Assembly (NCBI GenBank): GCA_940671915.1
Contig: CALNVZ010002409.1
Location: 287,696-351,695 of the forward strand
Direction: 5' to 3'
DNA from: Paracentrotus lividus
Taxonomy: Eukaryota > Echinodermata > Echinoidea > Camarodonta > Echinidae
DNA length: 64,000 nucleotides
This document shows positions 10,844 through 24,259 of this stretch, one piece after another. The notes below the pieces were generated by a model. That model did no database searches and was not told where the DNA came from. It worked only from the letters and a program-made list of their open reading frames with translations. The position numbers and the translations under genes were made by a program. The first letter of the stretch is position 1. The number at the start of each line of letters is the position of its first letter.

Positions 10844-12709
10844 CTATATACAATATGCTCTCATATCATGAGTTAATGTAAGTTGACATCTCCAACTCAT
10901 GTCTTGAAGATGTGAATTGATGATGAGACGACCACATTCTCGGGTAGGATGGTTCCATAAACGGATAATGTTTTGGAACAATGTATCCTTCATGAGTGAT
11001 GTGCGTGATCGAGGGATTAGGAATCTCTTGCTGTTTCCTCTAGTTGGAGTGTTCAGCGGTACCAATTGGTCGTCAGGGATGTCGATCAGATGATTGCTGA
11101 TTCGATACATCATAGCAAGCTTTGATGCGGCTCGGCGATGTTGTAGAGTCTTCCACTTAATGTCATCAATCATGGTCGTGACGCTACTTCGTCTTGAGTA
11201 ATTGTTCATTACGTAACGAGCTGCACTCCGTTGCACAGATTCTATCTTAGAAATGGCTTTGCAACTTCGGGGGTCCCACACACAACTTGCATACTCCATG
11301 AAAGGCTGGACAAGTGAGTTGTAACAGGCGCTTTTGGTTTCTCTAGAGCACGACCTGCCAGTCAAGTTTCTCCTTGAGAAGCCAAGTGTCTTCATTTCCT
11401 TCTTAGTGATGCTGTCAATGTGTCTGTCAAAAGAGAGGTCACTCGAAATCTCAACACCCAGGTACTTTGCAGAATCAACCGGCTTCAATTCAGTTCCATG
11501 AACTGTGTATGTATGCTGGATCTTTGTCTTCTTTTTGGAGACGTGAAAGACCTGACATTTTCCAGGATGAAAAATCATCAGCCATTCCCTCTCCCATTCC
11601 TGCAAGGCATCATGATCCTTTTGCAATTGGACGGCATCATCGTTACTCTTGATGGTCATGTACACCATGGTGTCGTCTGCAAAGAGCTTGACCTTGGTAG
11701 CATCAGATACACAGTTGGGTAGGTCGTTAATGTATACCAGAAATAGGAGCGGCCCAAGTACACTGCCCTGGGGTACACCTGAAGTTACTGGAGCAATGTT
11801 AGATGTTTCTCCATCAATTACCACACGCTGAGTACGGCCGAACAGGAAATTTTGGATCCATGTCAGAAGACTGCCAGATAGACCTTAGTATTCAATTTTG
11901 CGTAATAGGTGAGGAAGGGGCACCTTATTAAAGGCCTTTGCAAAGTCAAGCAGAATCACATCAGTCTGGACACCTGTGTCGATATTACTGACGAGGTCGT
12001 CAACGGTTAGGATTAGCTGGGACTCACAAGATCTTGCTTTTCTGAAGCCATGTTGCACATCGGTGAGAATCTTATTGACATCAAGTTGACCCATCACAGT
12101 GCTGTGAATGATATGCTCTAGGATCTTGCAGCATATAATTGTCAAAGATATATGGCGGTAGTTTGATGGCAGGCATTTGTCTCCCTTCTTATAGATCGGT
12201 GTAACATTGGCAGATTTCCATGCCTCTGGTAGGATGCCGATGTCAATTGATGCTTGGTAGAGAATGGCAAGAACTGGACCAAGAAATTCTGCTAGTTCTT
12301 TAAGAAGACGGGGTGGGATGTTGTCTGGTCCAGACGCTTTATGGGGATTTAATTTCTTTAGAAGCTTGAGTATGCCATTTGCAGTTACATCAATATGCGA
12401 TAGATGGGGGTAAGGACTAGGCCCAAAGTTAGGGATAACCTCTCTTTCCTCGTCAACTTTGTTGAATACGGATGAGAACTGATCGTTAAGGAGGTTTGCC
12501 TTGTCCTTACTGCTGGTAAAATTTACACCAGTTGGTCCACGAAGAGGGGAGATGCCATTACTATCACAGCGCTTGCTTGAGATGAAGCTCCAGAATCTTT
12601 CGGGGTTAGATCGAAGGTCAGGGCAGATGATGTTGTTGATGTATGTCTCATAGGCCTCTTTGCAAGCTTTCTGGGTTTTCCTCTTCAGAGAGATGAATTT
12701 TCCCCACAT
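10844..12709 (-). pseudogene. LINE A reverse transcriptase domain
   Basis: The order of RT motifs is clear: SGPDNIPPRLLKEL, a W-x-x-A-N-V-T-P-I-Y-K-K-G-D box, Y-R-H-I-S-L, VQHGFRKARSCESQL, LLDFAKAFNKV, then after an in-frame TAG at 11884 SGVPQGSVLGPLLFLVYIND and the catalytic FADDT, thumb (KYLGVEIS) and the CR1-like C-terminal domain with VQRSAARYV. Frame is the same on both sides of the stop. The enzyme would copy element RNA at the nicked target; this copy cannot make it without suppression of the stop. Confidence 0.85.
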
Positions 12710-12877
12710 CCTTGCCTTCCTCCGACCTTGACTGGAGCGGGCCTTGTTGTAGGGTCTCTGTTTCTGTCTACTTAACCTCTCAACTTTTCTGTTGACCCGT
12801 GGTTGATTGTATCTTTGGGTAGTGAAATTTGACGGAACATGTTTGTCAAGTATCTTTTGTAACTCTGTATTAATTTA

Positions 12878-13708
12878 TCACCACATGTAATTTACTTGTG
12901 AGGTTGTGTCATACTTGCTGAGGAACTCCTCTGCCATCTTTTCACCTTCTCTGCGGACATCTTCCATGTTGACTTTGTCCCACAAGTAGATCTTGTGTTT
13001 GGCAGGCTTGCGTCGACGTGGTATGATGTCGCTATTGATACATACGATGTCATGGTCACCAATTCCAGGCATCGACTTACAGCTGTTGATATAAGCTGGC
13101 CTACTTGTGAAAAACAATTCAAGGCTGTTTTCCAGTCGAGTTGGAAAGGTGATGACTTGTTCAAGACCTGCTTCAAAGACAGTAGTGAATATGCTGTCAT
13201 TTACTGCATGGGTGTTACGGTGGCCGGTGACCATGCAATTATTCCAATCAATGTCTGGTAGATTAAAGTCTCCTCCAATCCATAACACAGACTTCCTGTG
13301 TTTTTGGGCGATGTTTCTTATGTTGGAACAAAGTTTCTCCATGTAGTCATCCCGAGAGCTTGGTGGTCGGTACACTGCTCCAACGATGATGGACTCTTTC
13401 CGATTCTTGCTGGCTGTAATATCAAGCTCAATAAACAGTGCTTCGGAGTCATCTGCAGTGTAAAGATGTTTCAAAACTCCTGGATATGGTAACTGCTACA
13501 CCTCCATAGCCATCTGATCGATCTCTTCTGAAAGTAGACCTGGAGGTATGATCTCACTGCTTAAAATGTACGAGTTCAACCATGCTTCACTAAAGATTAT
13601 GATGTCAGGCTTTGCTATTTCAATGGTTATCCAAAATTCAGGTAGCTTATTATTGTTACTTTGACAGTTAATTACTAAAACATTTATGCTTTTCTGTTGA
13701 GCACACAT
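12878..13708 (-). pseudogene. LINE A AP-type endonuclease domain
   Basis: The segment carries VLVINCQS at its start, GAVYRPPSS, the GGDFNLPDIDW motif and the terminal GIGDHDIV motif, all diagnostic of LINE apurinic-like endonucleases that nick the target. One stop (TAG at about 13495) splits it. It is in frame with the RT below it through a basic linker (12710-12877) that carries another stop. Confidence 0.85.
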
Positions 13709-13973
13709 GGCCTATTTATTGGTGTTGAGTCAGAGGCATGAAGTGGAGTTGAACAGGACAACATAGTGGCAATAAGATGAAAAGCATAATGCAATATTTT
13801 CTCATGGTCAATTAGGCCTAATTTGGTGAGACATTAAAAGTTTATCGGGAGACAAATAAATTGAATTTTCTATTTGATAGATGATGTCACGAAGCTCAAA
13901 AGAAAAGTTTTTGATAATGATGACACTTATGTCAGATTCGGATATAAAGTTTATGCAATATGAAGACAAAGAC

Positions 13974-14351
13974 AAGCTTTCGAATAATAGTTTTGTACAC
14001 CCGACCAGACTTCACAAATTCGACGTCCTTAATGATGTCAATGTCTCGCAAAATTGAAAAGTGCTTGTGTAATCCATACCGCAATGCCTGCATAGACTTA
14101 TTACTGTATGACTAACCACTTTTAGTTTTGACTCCAGCAAAGAAATGACCCAAAATTTGGTCCAGGGTTTTCAAGTGGACAATGTCCGATAGGCCAAGCT
14201 CATTGAAATCTCTGCCCGTCGCTTTACAAAAATCTTTAAAAACGTTGATACTGAATTTAACCTGCCGTTTAGTATTTTTGCTCTCACCGTCTTCAAGAAA
14301 CAATGTAAGTTCCTCATCAGTCAATAGGTGGAATCTCACAGATTCAGCCAT
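13974..14351 (-). pseudogene. Crypton-like tyrosine recombinase, N-terminal part
   Basis: The ATG at 14351 opens MAESVRFHLLTDEELTLFLE, then SKNTKRQVKFSINVFKDFC, the classic N-terminal SAM-like helical domain of DUF3504/KIAA1958-type recombinases. After a TAG near 14109 the same frame continues with SYSNKSMQALRYGLHKHFS, DIDIIKDVEFVKSGRVYKTI and IRKL, again family-typical. The frame then enters the LINE exactly at the AAGCTTTC duplication. The recombinase would excise and insert the element; this copy has a stop in each half. Confidence 0.75.
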
Positions 14352-15858
14352 GATAAAAAAAAAATCCACTTGAATTAATTAATTAACCATAGGAATACTT
14401 AAGTAGGTCAAGTACAGATTTAAAAAAAATCGCGATATGCACAGACAATTAAAGTGCGCACAATTTATTAATAATGCGCGTAGGCCTAGCTAAAATGTGC
14501 TGAAGTGATTGTTACGTAACAAAGGAATTTAGAAAAATGAATTGTTACGTCACAAAGAAATCTGTCGCTGCATGTGAGGGGAAAAAACGATAGTACAAAA
14601 AAACCCGAGTGACAACGCACTTTTTTCGCGCATCCTAAAAGTAATTGATGACACGTTATGGCTCTACATGCTCATGTTTACACAGGCCTAATTACTTCGA
14701 AGACACTAAAAATGTAAGTGTGAGCCAACCCAAAGACAAAATAACTAATTTCAAACGCCAGATTAATGAAAATGTATTAATTTGATTGGTTTATTGACAC
14801 CGATTCCCAGGAAAGCAAGACTTGGACACTCTTTGCACAAAAGGGAAAGATCTAGGCAGTTGTTTTGGAACTATATGACAAGAGTAAACGTACATGCAAC
14901 TTTACTGCCTCTGTCTCCCTATCCAACAGTGTCCGCGAGAGGGCGCTATATTGTCTTGATTAATGAAAAATCGAGCTGGCTATGCCTATGTTTTGAGACT
15001 ATCAAGGAGAAGATGAGTAAATTGTCTTTAACTTACAACTAGACAATAGTTAGCCCAATTTTCACTCTTTTCTCTACAAACGTTTCGAAATCGTAGATTA
15101 ACACACAAGTCAACAGGGAAATATTTACCGCTGTGAAACCTCATTGGGGCGCTGAAGTGGTCAGCGAAACTCAAAAGTACCGTCACTACGAGTGATGATT
15201 GCACGTATCCGCACCGCTTGCATTAGTTGCGCGCGGCCATTTTACCTCATTTTGCGCACTTAAATTTCACATTTCCGAGCGTGAAAACGTTCTTTCTCTC
15301 TTCTCATCTCATGCATATTCATTATCCCCTGGGCAACTGTCAAATCAAACGTAGTTATTTCCGATCGTATCTCCCGATTCACTTAGTCAAGCTCGTTCCA
15401 AAAATATATAATTTGTCCATATTTTTTTTTTAAATGACCATGTTGCGCATATTTTTGAGCTCCAAAATTAAGCTTTTGGGTTTGTTGCTATGGTGTCACG
15501 GGTGTGATATTACTTTTTCTTGACCGCTGCTTACTGTTATTAAAACGTGTTTCACTTCAATGAAAAACATTAAATCTTCATTGGAATGAAATTATGATTG
15601 AGATTTTATTTAAGCTTGTCTCATCTCAACATAAAATTCAATGAATAATTGAATAAAATATACAATATTGACTCATCTTAATAATAAAAGTCTTCTCGCA
15701 TCTGATGTCCTCAGTCTAGTCCGATGTGATGTCGACCGCCACGGCTCCGGGGTTGAAAGCTGCTGCGTTGATCCCGATAGTCATCAAGCCCGTCCGCGTC
15801 TCGTTGAGCCTCCGCCGTCCTAAGTTGATCTCTCTCGATCTAAAGTTGAATTCCCCGC
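14352..15858. other. Flank of the Crypton, unassigned
   Basis: No coding or repeat signature is recognised with certainty. A 'gagagggcgctatattgtc' block at about 14936 resembles text seen elsewhere in dispersed repeats (compare 60756). No inverted or tandem structure was found here. Confidence 0.35.
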
Positions 15859-15862
15859 TTAA

Positions 15863-16636
15863 CCCTAAAAAGACTGGGGGGGGGGGGGTGGAGCTCATTC
15901 AGCCCCCCCCCCCTCAACATTTTTTGCGATAACTTCGCAACGCAAAAAAAAAAAAAAAATTCGCCGAGACTTCATGACTATTTTCTTTCAAGTCTCGCGC
16001 AACTTTTGAGACCAAATTTACGTGGCCCGGGTACGCGGTTTGAAAATTACGAAATATTTTGTAACCGTGCGTCAGACCCAAATTTGCTCAAATACGTGAT
16101 TTTGTGTACAAATCCAATGCAAATTGTGTTTTTAGCCAAAATTCATAAATGTATCATTATTTTCTCTTTAACTGATTGAAATCAATTAATTTAAGGTTGT
16201 TTATGATTAAAATGATGTCACCAATGATTTCCATCGAAAAAAAATAAAAAACAGTAAGTCGAAAAACAAAGAAATACATTAGAAATTTTGAAAACAATAG
16301 AATACATAGGAAAAAAAAATCTTGATACAGATTTTTTAAAAACACATTTCACCAGAAGCCTACAAGTAGCCGGTAAACCAAAAATTAGCACTTTTAGAGC
16401 TTTATTTAATTAATTAGAGCAAATCTTAGATTTTATGCATAAATTAGCATAATTAATTAGCGATGAAATTTTTCGGAGAATATAACTCTTCGGTTTTAGA
16501 GAGTATGCCGTGGGTAACGCAGGTGCCAATTTTCGGCGCGATCGCGCGCTCAACGGCCGAGATCTTGGGGGGGGGGGCTGAATGAGCCCCCCCCCCCAGT
16601 CTTTATGTGTGTCAAAATAGCCCAGTCTTTTTAGGG
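15863..16636. mobile_element. piggyBac-type MITE (774 bp)
   Basis: The sequence TTAACCCTAAAAAGACTGGG at 15859-15878 is inverted at 16621-16640, so TTAA flanks a CCCTAAAAAGACTGGG terminal repeat on both sides. TTAA duplication and a CCCT... terminus are the hallmarks of piggyBac elements. Subterminal G and C runs and a CTCATTCAGCC/GGCTGAATGAG pair extend the inverted match. The interior is AT-rich and non-coding, so transposase must be supplied elsewhere. A related sequence is at about 57210-57765. Confidence 0.8.
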
Positions 16637-16640
16637 TTAA

Positions 16641-17480
16641 GACTCGGCACTAACGTAGCATTGAAGAGTTACTTATAAGACTAGATCTCGCAGAACATCG
16701 GTTACAGTTAATAGATGAAATTAATGTAAGTCATCACCAAATAAGTCTTTGAAACAGGAGTAAACTAAACGAAGTCAAATCATGCTTCGCCTCCTTCTTT
16801 TCCGTATGGCTGAAACTCCTGTGACGTAACAATACAATTCCCTTTTGTCTATTTTCGTAAACCCATCAATTCGAAATGCCTGTCTAGTAATCTACAATAT
16901 GTACATTTCGCTCTGTATAATTTCTTTCCTGACAATATCCCCCACCTTAAGATATAATTAAGGGATATAGATTATATTCAAACAAGAAATTTACAGTCGA
17001 CACTACTTCTATCAGAATTGCATCTTTACTACTTCCTTTCTTTTTGCATAACAACATACTTCAGTCAATAGGCATAAGTTTACTTAAAAGTTTTTCTTAA
17101 CATTCATGAAAATACAATTTAACATTTTCACGTACAATAAGTAAACACGTCATGATACATTTTCTTCTTTGCCTAAGTATCACTTTGAAGTGTTTAAATT
17201 CAGAACTTTTTCCTTTTTTCCTGGTCCTCTTTTTTTTGGATAACATTCAAGCATATGCGTAAGTACGATTCTAATAACGTTAATATATTTGCCTGTTTTA
17301 TATACTGTAAACATCAACACTTTCCAGTTTTAACTATAATTGGTATGGGTATTATTTTTCACAAAGATTCCAGTATGTTTTACGATATACATGTATATGA
17401 TATCATTTTTGGTTTTTGCGAGTTATAGTTTCAACATTTAAATTCTTAAACTTTACATGATGTAGAGCTGTTTAGCTCCA
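16641..17480. other. AT-rich non-coding stretch
   Basis: No exon, repeat end or RNA gene is recognised between the piggyBac-type MITE and the large inverted repeat. Confidence 0.4.
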
Positions 17481-17602
17481 AATATAAGGCGAATCGTGCA
17501 AATTTTGACTAAAGCATGAAATTCCTACCAATGGTAGTACATGCCTTTACTTTCATTTTAAGATCGGGAGGTAAGTCAGATTTGACCCCTGATGACCTCC
17601 AG

Positions 17603-17939
17603 AGGTCAATGACCTTAAAATATCAAAATATTGATATTTGGTGTCATTTCTTAGTGAATTACATGATAAATGCACAATTTTTAAAAATGTTTTTGTTAAA
17701 ATCAAGGATTAGTAATTATAAAAAGGATTTTAGAGTTGAACACTTTTAACAATGAAAGGTCAATGACCTCAAAATATCAGAAAATGCATATTCGGCGCAT
17801 TGGCTTATGAGGACATTGCTATGGTGTAATATTTTGGTATTTGCGTCAAAATGAGTCCGTCTTTATATTTCTCAGAGCAATTGCTACTCAATGCAGGTTC
17901 TCACCTTTGACCTCTAAGGACTGTAAAGGTCATTGATCT
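17603..17939. promoter_or_regulatory. Repeated AGGTCA-N-TGACCT pairs, left arm
   Basis: Perfect AGGTCAATGACCT occurs at 17603-17615 and 17757-17769, and AGGTCATTGATCT (one mismatch) at 17927-17939, each near an AAAATAT...GATATTTG block. This is the inverted half-site layout with one-base spacing that binds nuclear receptor dimers in animals. Function is inferred only; the sites belong to the transposon arms. Confidence 0.3.
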
Positions 17940-18244
17940 CAAACTATAAAGATATTGATATTTGCGCTGTTGGTTATTAAAATGTTGGTTATTTCATGTA
18001 CAATCCACGTATTTAGACTGTTGCAATGGAATTGCTTTCATGTTGCAAAGAGCATTGGTAGTTATCAACAAGTTTATACCTTGACCTCTGACATGTCTGA
18101 GGTCAAATGTTGCGTATGTATAGGCACGTAAATTATATGAGATGACAAAGGATGTGAAGCTGACAAAGCTACTCCAGAACCTGCTATTAAATAAACGGTT
18201 CTATATAGAGCTGGATGGTAAGCGGAGTAGATGGAACAAGCAAA

Positions 18245-19257
18245 ATATAGCCTCCCATAAGGAGTGTCCTCACCCCTCTGCTCTTCAACATGTGTACCAA
18301 TGACCAACCAATACAATTCAATACAAAGAGTTTCTTGTATGCAGACGACCTCTGCATTGCCTCACAGGAACATTCCTTTGAAGAAGTTGAAAAATCGCTC
18401 TGCTACGCCCTGGAAGGTTTAACTCCATACTATGCCGCAAATCACGTGCGAGCGAATCCTGAAAAGACTCAATAAGGGACTTTCATCTCAAGAACAGAGA
18501 TTCCCAACGACAACTAAGGGTCAGATGGTATGGAAAACTGCTCAAACATGTCCCCACACCAATCTACCTGGACGTAACATTAAATTGTTCTCTTACTTAT
18601 AAGGACCACAAGACAAAGGCAAAAGTAGGACACAGGATTAACATCCTCTGGAAGCTGTCTAACACCAAATGGGGAACAGATGCTAGAGCTTTTCGAACCA
18701 CAGACATTACCCTGTATTTCTCTGCGGCAGAATACGCTGCACCATTCTGTTGGTCATCTCATGGTGTACAGCTAGACCCAGTCTTGAATAATGTAAGTAG
18801 AGCTACGCTCAACAAGACTACAGGATCTGTACCTGTTATGTGGTATAGCTCCCCCCTCACATCAGACGAGAAGTTGCATCACAGATGGAAAAGACAAAAC
18901 AGGAGGATAACCCCCTCATTTGCAACCCCCTCTCCAATCACAATCCTGCCAAGAAGAGACTGAAATCAAAACATAGTTTCCTCCATTCAACGGCATCCCT
19001 CGATAGCTCTGCCCACAATCGAAGGCTGACCCTGTGGACCAACCATCTCCAAGAAATGCCACACATGCAATCTATAAGCCTTAAAGAATCCCTGCCAGCA
19101 GCTTATAACGAGCTATGGCACATGCAGTCATGCCTGAACTGTCTCAGGACAGGCACAGGACGCTGCAAGGTCCTTATGGAAAAGTGGGGATACAACGAGG
19201 ACGGACTAATCTGGTGTGAGTGTGGGGAAGAGCAAACCATGGAACGCCTGCTGGTAT
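18245..19257 (+). pseudogene. Jockey-like non-LTR RT fragment
   Basis: Frames with several shifts give VLTPLLFNMCTNDQPI, SFLYADDLCIASQEHSFEEV (catalytic YADD), VRANPEKTQ, later YLLCGIAPP-like text, and at the end CLRTGTGRCKVLMEKWGYNE followed by CECGEEQTMERLL, a zinc-knuckle-like C-terminus seen in jockey-type RTs. Stops and frameshifts are numerous. It is present only in the left arm of the large inverted repeat, so it inserted after the arms formed. Confidence 0.75.
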
Positions 19258-20999
19258 GAACCCACCAAATTGAATCACGTACCCTTTAAGGAATTTAGTA
19301 ACTTTCAAAAACAAGAGCAATTAGATCAAGATTAATAAAATTAAAAATTAAAGTTTCAGATCAAATGGCAGTCATTTGCTACCTTAAAACAGTGTAACAA
19401 ACACTGCCAAACATACAGCTGAGCACCAGTACTTTCCTCTGCTGCTAACTCATCAGGCCGCTAGAGTCGGGGGACTATACAACAGGAAATGGGTGTGCCT
19501 TGTGCTATGTTGAAAAGCACATGGTTTTATAAACCATCCGGTGTTGGTTTATAAAATTTGAGTATGAAATCATTGATATCTCGAAGGTAAAGCAAGCAAT
19601 TAGCTTGCAATTTTGAAGAGATACCAGACTGACCTAAGTGTTTATAATTATGGTGGCAAAATAAGCTAATTCGAATAACATGTGATTTGAATACATGTCA
19701 CTCACTTAATTATAAGACAATACGTCTTGCAGTAACTGATAGCGAGGCACATTCGTACTCTTATCATACACCGTTCTCCTGTTGAGTCCTACTTGATCAG
19801 CCTCATCCCATTTTCACCCAAGGAGCTGGAGGTGGAGACTTGCGTGTTTCGGCAAATGCTGTAAAGAAAGTGCAGGCAACACGCAGTGCGGCTACTGATG
19901 TTTTGACTCCGGCTACTTTTAACAACATATACCTGACATACAGATACTGACGAGCTATTCAAACATGTAGCTCCTGGTACCGGATCCAGCTTTTCGTACA
20001 TAATCAATCACTCACATGTGTTTCTGTTTCCGACTGTCATGCTCTCACAGAGTGTAATACTGTTTAATCTACCTGCATGGAAGATGTGAATAATGCCCCT
20101 GGGAGTAACATATGCCTCTTACTGTTATTCCAAGTGATGTGAGGAAAGATATTCCAAGTTATATGAATACAGACTCCATGTAACAGCTACACGCGCATAG
20201 AGCGATTTGTTGTGCCGAGGTATGTGTGTACTTATAGTCATGGAAGTGATCAATGCCAGGTAGTAGTAGTTCTTCATACCCAAATTTATGGTGCTCTTTA
20301 GCATTCCCAGCAATGGAAATGGCACATTAAGCATTAATGTCTACATGTCTGCTGAGGAACCAAACTACCGAGTGAGTCAAAAAAAACTTTACACCTGGAA
20401 AAATGTCAATTAAAAGAAAACCAATTTATAAACCCTAAATTATTTTACATATTCTGAAAGAGTAACTCCTCCCGCATCTTCTGGTACCATTTTTGTGTGG
20501 TATGTCTTTACGCTTGGATGAACATGACGCATTGTTTGCGAATATACAAATTTCGAATTGTGCCAGAGTGGGAATGAAATTGAAACAACAAAAGCTGACA
20601 AAAAAGCAACTCCATCATGAATTGGTTTGGTTTGGTTTTATTCTCCATATAAAAAATAGCAAATGAAAATACATACATGAAAATCAATATACAAATTGAA
20701 TAAACAAAATAAATACATGTATAATTGAGACAAATAATAAGAGGATGGATGCTCTATTCAGAGATACTTATAAAATATCTCTGTTCTTCCTAGAGGTCCA
20801 TTATTAAGAAATAGAATACATATGAATACACATAAATTAAATTGAATAAATTATATTAAACAGAAATAATTAGAAGCAAATAAAAGAAAAATTATAATCA
20901 ACCTGAAAATAAAACAAAGACCTAATCTATCAATTACAACTATTTATAAAAACAAGGAAACCGTTGACCCCCCCCCCTCCCCGAGATGCACCAAAATTA

Positions 21000-23900
21000 T
21001 AAGCCACGATCTTGAATCCAGCTATCTAGGTTATTACGAAATTTATTAAGTGTGATAAGTCTACGCAATTCTGATGGTAATTCATTATACATTTTGGATC
21101 CTTGATATAAAAATGTCCGTTTGCAGTAGTTAGTGTTGGGTTTCGGTAGGACTAAATTATTAGCGTTTCTAAGGAATAATTCGTTATTTGTATTGGAACT
21201 TATTTTTCAGGTACTCAGGGCTAAATCATGGAAAATTTTAAACAACATTACATGAACATGCTTCTGGCGTCGACTTTTAGAATTTCCCATTTTAACGTAT
21301 CATGGATATAGAAATTTGAGATGCGATTTTGAGGATTAACTAAGAATAATTCTTCCAGCCCTATTTTGCAGTTTTTGTAGTTGCTCTAAATTAGATTGTG
21401 ACGCAGAATTCCAAACAATGTCAGCATAATCAAAGTTGGAGGATAATTGATTGATATATTGGACTAGGAGTGATTCATTAGATAGTACCTTAGCCTCCCT
21501 AAAAAGCTCACCATTTTACCAACTTTTTTCCACATCATCTACATGAAGGTCCCATTTTAACTCAGAGTCGATATGCATTCCTAGATATTTGGTGTTCTTA
21601 ACTTGTGTAATATCATTTGTTCCAAGCTTTAACTTTATAGAAGGGTGCTTTTGTAGCATCGATTTTGTTCCAAGCAGCATAGATACAGTTTTCTCATAAT
21701 TAATAAACAATTTATTCTGGTTCATCCATTTTGAAAGAGAGACTAATTCTTCATTAAGTACAGATTCAATTGCATTTGGATTTTTGTGAGCAAAATAAAT
21801 AACCGTATCGTCAGCATATAGATGAAGATCAGAATAATGTAACGAACACGACATATCATTGATATAAATCAAAAATAGAATGGGTCCTAATATCGAACCC
21901 TGCGGTACTCCATGTGTTAACGTCATTTTGTTTGAAGTAACGTTATTAATGGAGGTATACATTTGGCGGTCTGTAACATAATGAAAAAACCATTTATGCA
22001 TCACACCATTAATCCCAATTTTGTGTAATTTTTTTCAAACGCTTTACGCAGATCTACAAAAAGTGCCCCTATATAAAAATGTTGATCAATGGATTGTAGC
22101 CATTCGTCTGTAACTTTCACTAGTGCTGTACAGGTGGAGTGCTTTGGCCTGAATCCTGACTGATTGAGACAATATATTATTATTTTGCAAATATCTTATA
22201 AGATGCTGTTGTACAAGTTTTTCCAATATTTTCGAAATACAAGTTAAAAGCGAAATTGTCTGTAATGTTAGCTAAACGGTTGTCTCCCTTTTTATGTAAT
22301 GGTATAACCTTGGCTATTTCCATCTCACAGGAACAGTACCCTCGGATAACGAACGATTAATCAAATATGTCAGAGGTTTAACTATTTCCAAAGAACACAC
22401 TTTTAACATGTAGGCATCTATTCCATCTACTCCAACACTTTTCTTGTTCTTTAGACGATTAATTTCCTTTAGTACATCAGATTCATTAATCTTGGGAATA
22501 GTGAAACAATCATATGTAGGATTTTCTAGACTTTCAAATTCATCATAATCCAAGGAGCAACCATCATCATTTCCAGTGTTACCTAACTGGGTACCAATAC
22601 TGACAAAATGTTCATTGAAATCATCAGCTATTTTTTTACATTCTTCCGAATCAAAAGGAAAGTTTGCAGCCTGTTTTGAGTTGGGTAATAACGTTTTTAG
22701 TATCTTCCATAATTGGGATCTATCTTTGCAAGAATTAAGCTTTTCCATATAATATTTCTTCTTAGCTTTTCTGATTTCAAGTGTAACTTTGTTTCTCAAT
22801 TGTCTGTATTGATCCCAGTATACATGTTGATCTTTAACTTTGGCTTTGTTTTTCATTTTGTCTCGGTCCTTCATGAGCTTAAAAACATGATCATTTAGCC
22901 AAGGAGAATGTTTTTTACGCACTCTTCTTGTCTTCAGAGGCATGTGTTTATCAATTACCCTTAAAAAGATCTCTTCCCATTTACTGACGGCTTTGTCCAG
23001 ATCATTGCATAATTCGATTTCACCCCAGTTTTGAGATTGGAGATCGGTTTTCAATGCATCCAAATCCACTTGATGAGATTTTCGGAAAGTAATGTAATTG
23101 AACATAAGTCGTTCTTATCATGCTTATTGACCTGAGCTTTCCATACTAAATAACTCATAGAATGGTCGCTAATGCCATTATGTAATACACCAAAAGAACT
23201 CACTTTATCTGGGCAGGTTGTCAGTAAATGATCAACGAGTGAAGAGCACCCAAGCGTTACTCGAGTTGGTTCTGTTTTGTTAATTTGACACAATCCGTAT
23301 ACATCATTAATATCAGAATATTTCCGAATTTCACCAGTAAATGGATACTTTAAAATATTATAGTTGACATCTCCCATTAAAATCATGGGACTGTTGAAAT
23401 TTACTAGATACACCAATAATTCTTCATATGAATCAATAATTGAGTTTTATTCGGTGGGCGATACCAATTAATAAAGATTAAAGGTTTGGAATGCTTTAAA
23501 CGAATAGAAACACATAATACTTCCAATCCAACAAGTAAAGAAGGAAGAAACTTTTTTCAAATGCAATATTTTCGTGTAATAAATAAATATACGCCACCTC
23601 CCCTATTTCTGTCATTGCGTATTATATTATAGTGAGGTAGTGAATTTCACTATCAGAAATACTATTATCCAATCTTGTTTCATTAAGCGCAAGGACATGA
23701 ATATTATTGTCACATAAAATAGCTCCATTTCATCGAAATGTTTCAATAGGCTAACAATATTTAGATGAACAAATTTCATTCCCTTGTTCGACAATTCAGA
23801 ATATTTTGTATTGAGTTGATTTTTATTATTCAAAATTTCATTGTTTTTTTGTTTAAATTCTTCATGATTCCATTGCTCACATAGAAAGAAGGGAAGCTGT

Positions 23901-24079
23901 TTTAAAACACAACATGGACATATCCATGCTAAGAACAACTCGGATGGATCATTGTATGATGATCGGACACATGTCCGCAAGATATGTGAATCCATTTTTA
24001 CATTTAGTGCATCGTAGACCCTTGTGATTAACCTTAACAGATTTTTGGCAGATCCCGCAAAGATTACTCCTAACCATTA
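21000..24079 (-). pseudogene. LINE B ORF2: PHD finger, endonuclease, RT
   Basis: From 24079: MVRSNLCGICQKSVKVNHKG, then CTKC, a shifted His/Cys part and WICPCC, which together form a C4HC3 (PHD-like) finger. The endonuclease begins with KGMKFVHLNIVSLLKHFDE and continues with MGDVNYN, SSLVDHLLT and GISDHSMSYLVWKA. The RT shows NRLKNKKSVGVDGIDAYMLK, LTHGVPQGSILGPILFLIYI and YADDTVIYFA. The C-terminal part near 21000-21290 has RRQKHVHVMLFKIFHDL and YCKRTFLYQGSKMYNELPSE. At least four frame breaks are needed. The finger probably aids RNA or chromatin binding; that is inference. Confidence 0.8.
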
Positions 24080-24259
24080 AGATACAATACCAAAAAAGTA
24101 GAAAACAACGTCAAGTTGATGTGGAATTTAAAAGTTTATATATATATATACAAAGTCATTAGAAATGTTTTTTTTGGTAAAATGTTCGCGAAGTATGGAC
24201 CATAAGGACCACACAGAATCATAGTCAAATAATATCAATATAGTTCAGAGTTTATAATC

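Larger units (their letters stand above)
10699..13973 (-). mobile_element. CR1/L2-type LINE A, about 3.3 kb, inside the Crypton
   Basis: A minus-strand non-LTR retrotransposon with a 3' tail of (GAA)n at 10699-10712, a 3' UTR to 10843, and one long frame carrying endonuclease then reverse transcriptase up to about 13708. The 5' part 13709-13973 is non-coding. All coding segments lie in the same frame, broken only by a few stops (near 13495, 12878 and 11884), so the copy is young compared with most elements here. It is flanked by an 8-bp duplication. Confidence 0.85.

Noticed and set aside
14782-15042. 86-codon open frame (+)
   Set aside because: No recognisable domain and no supporting signals.
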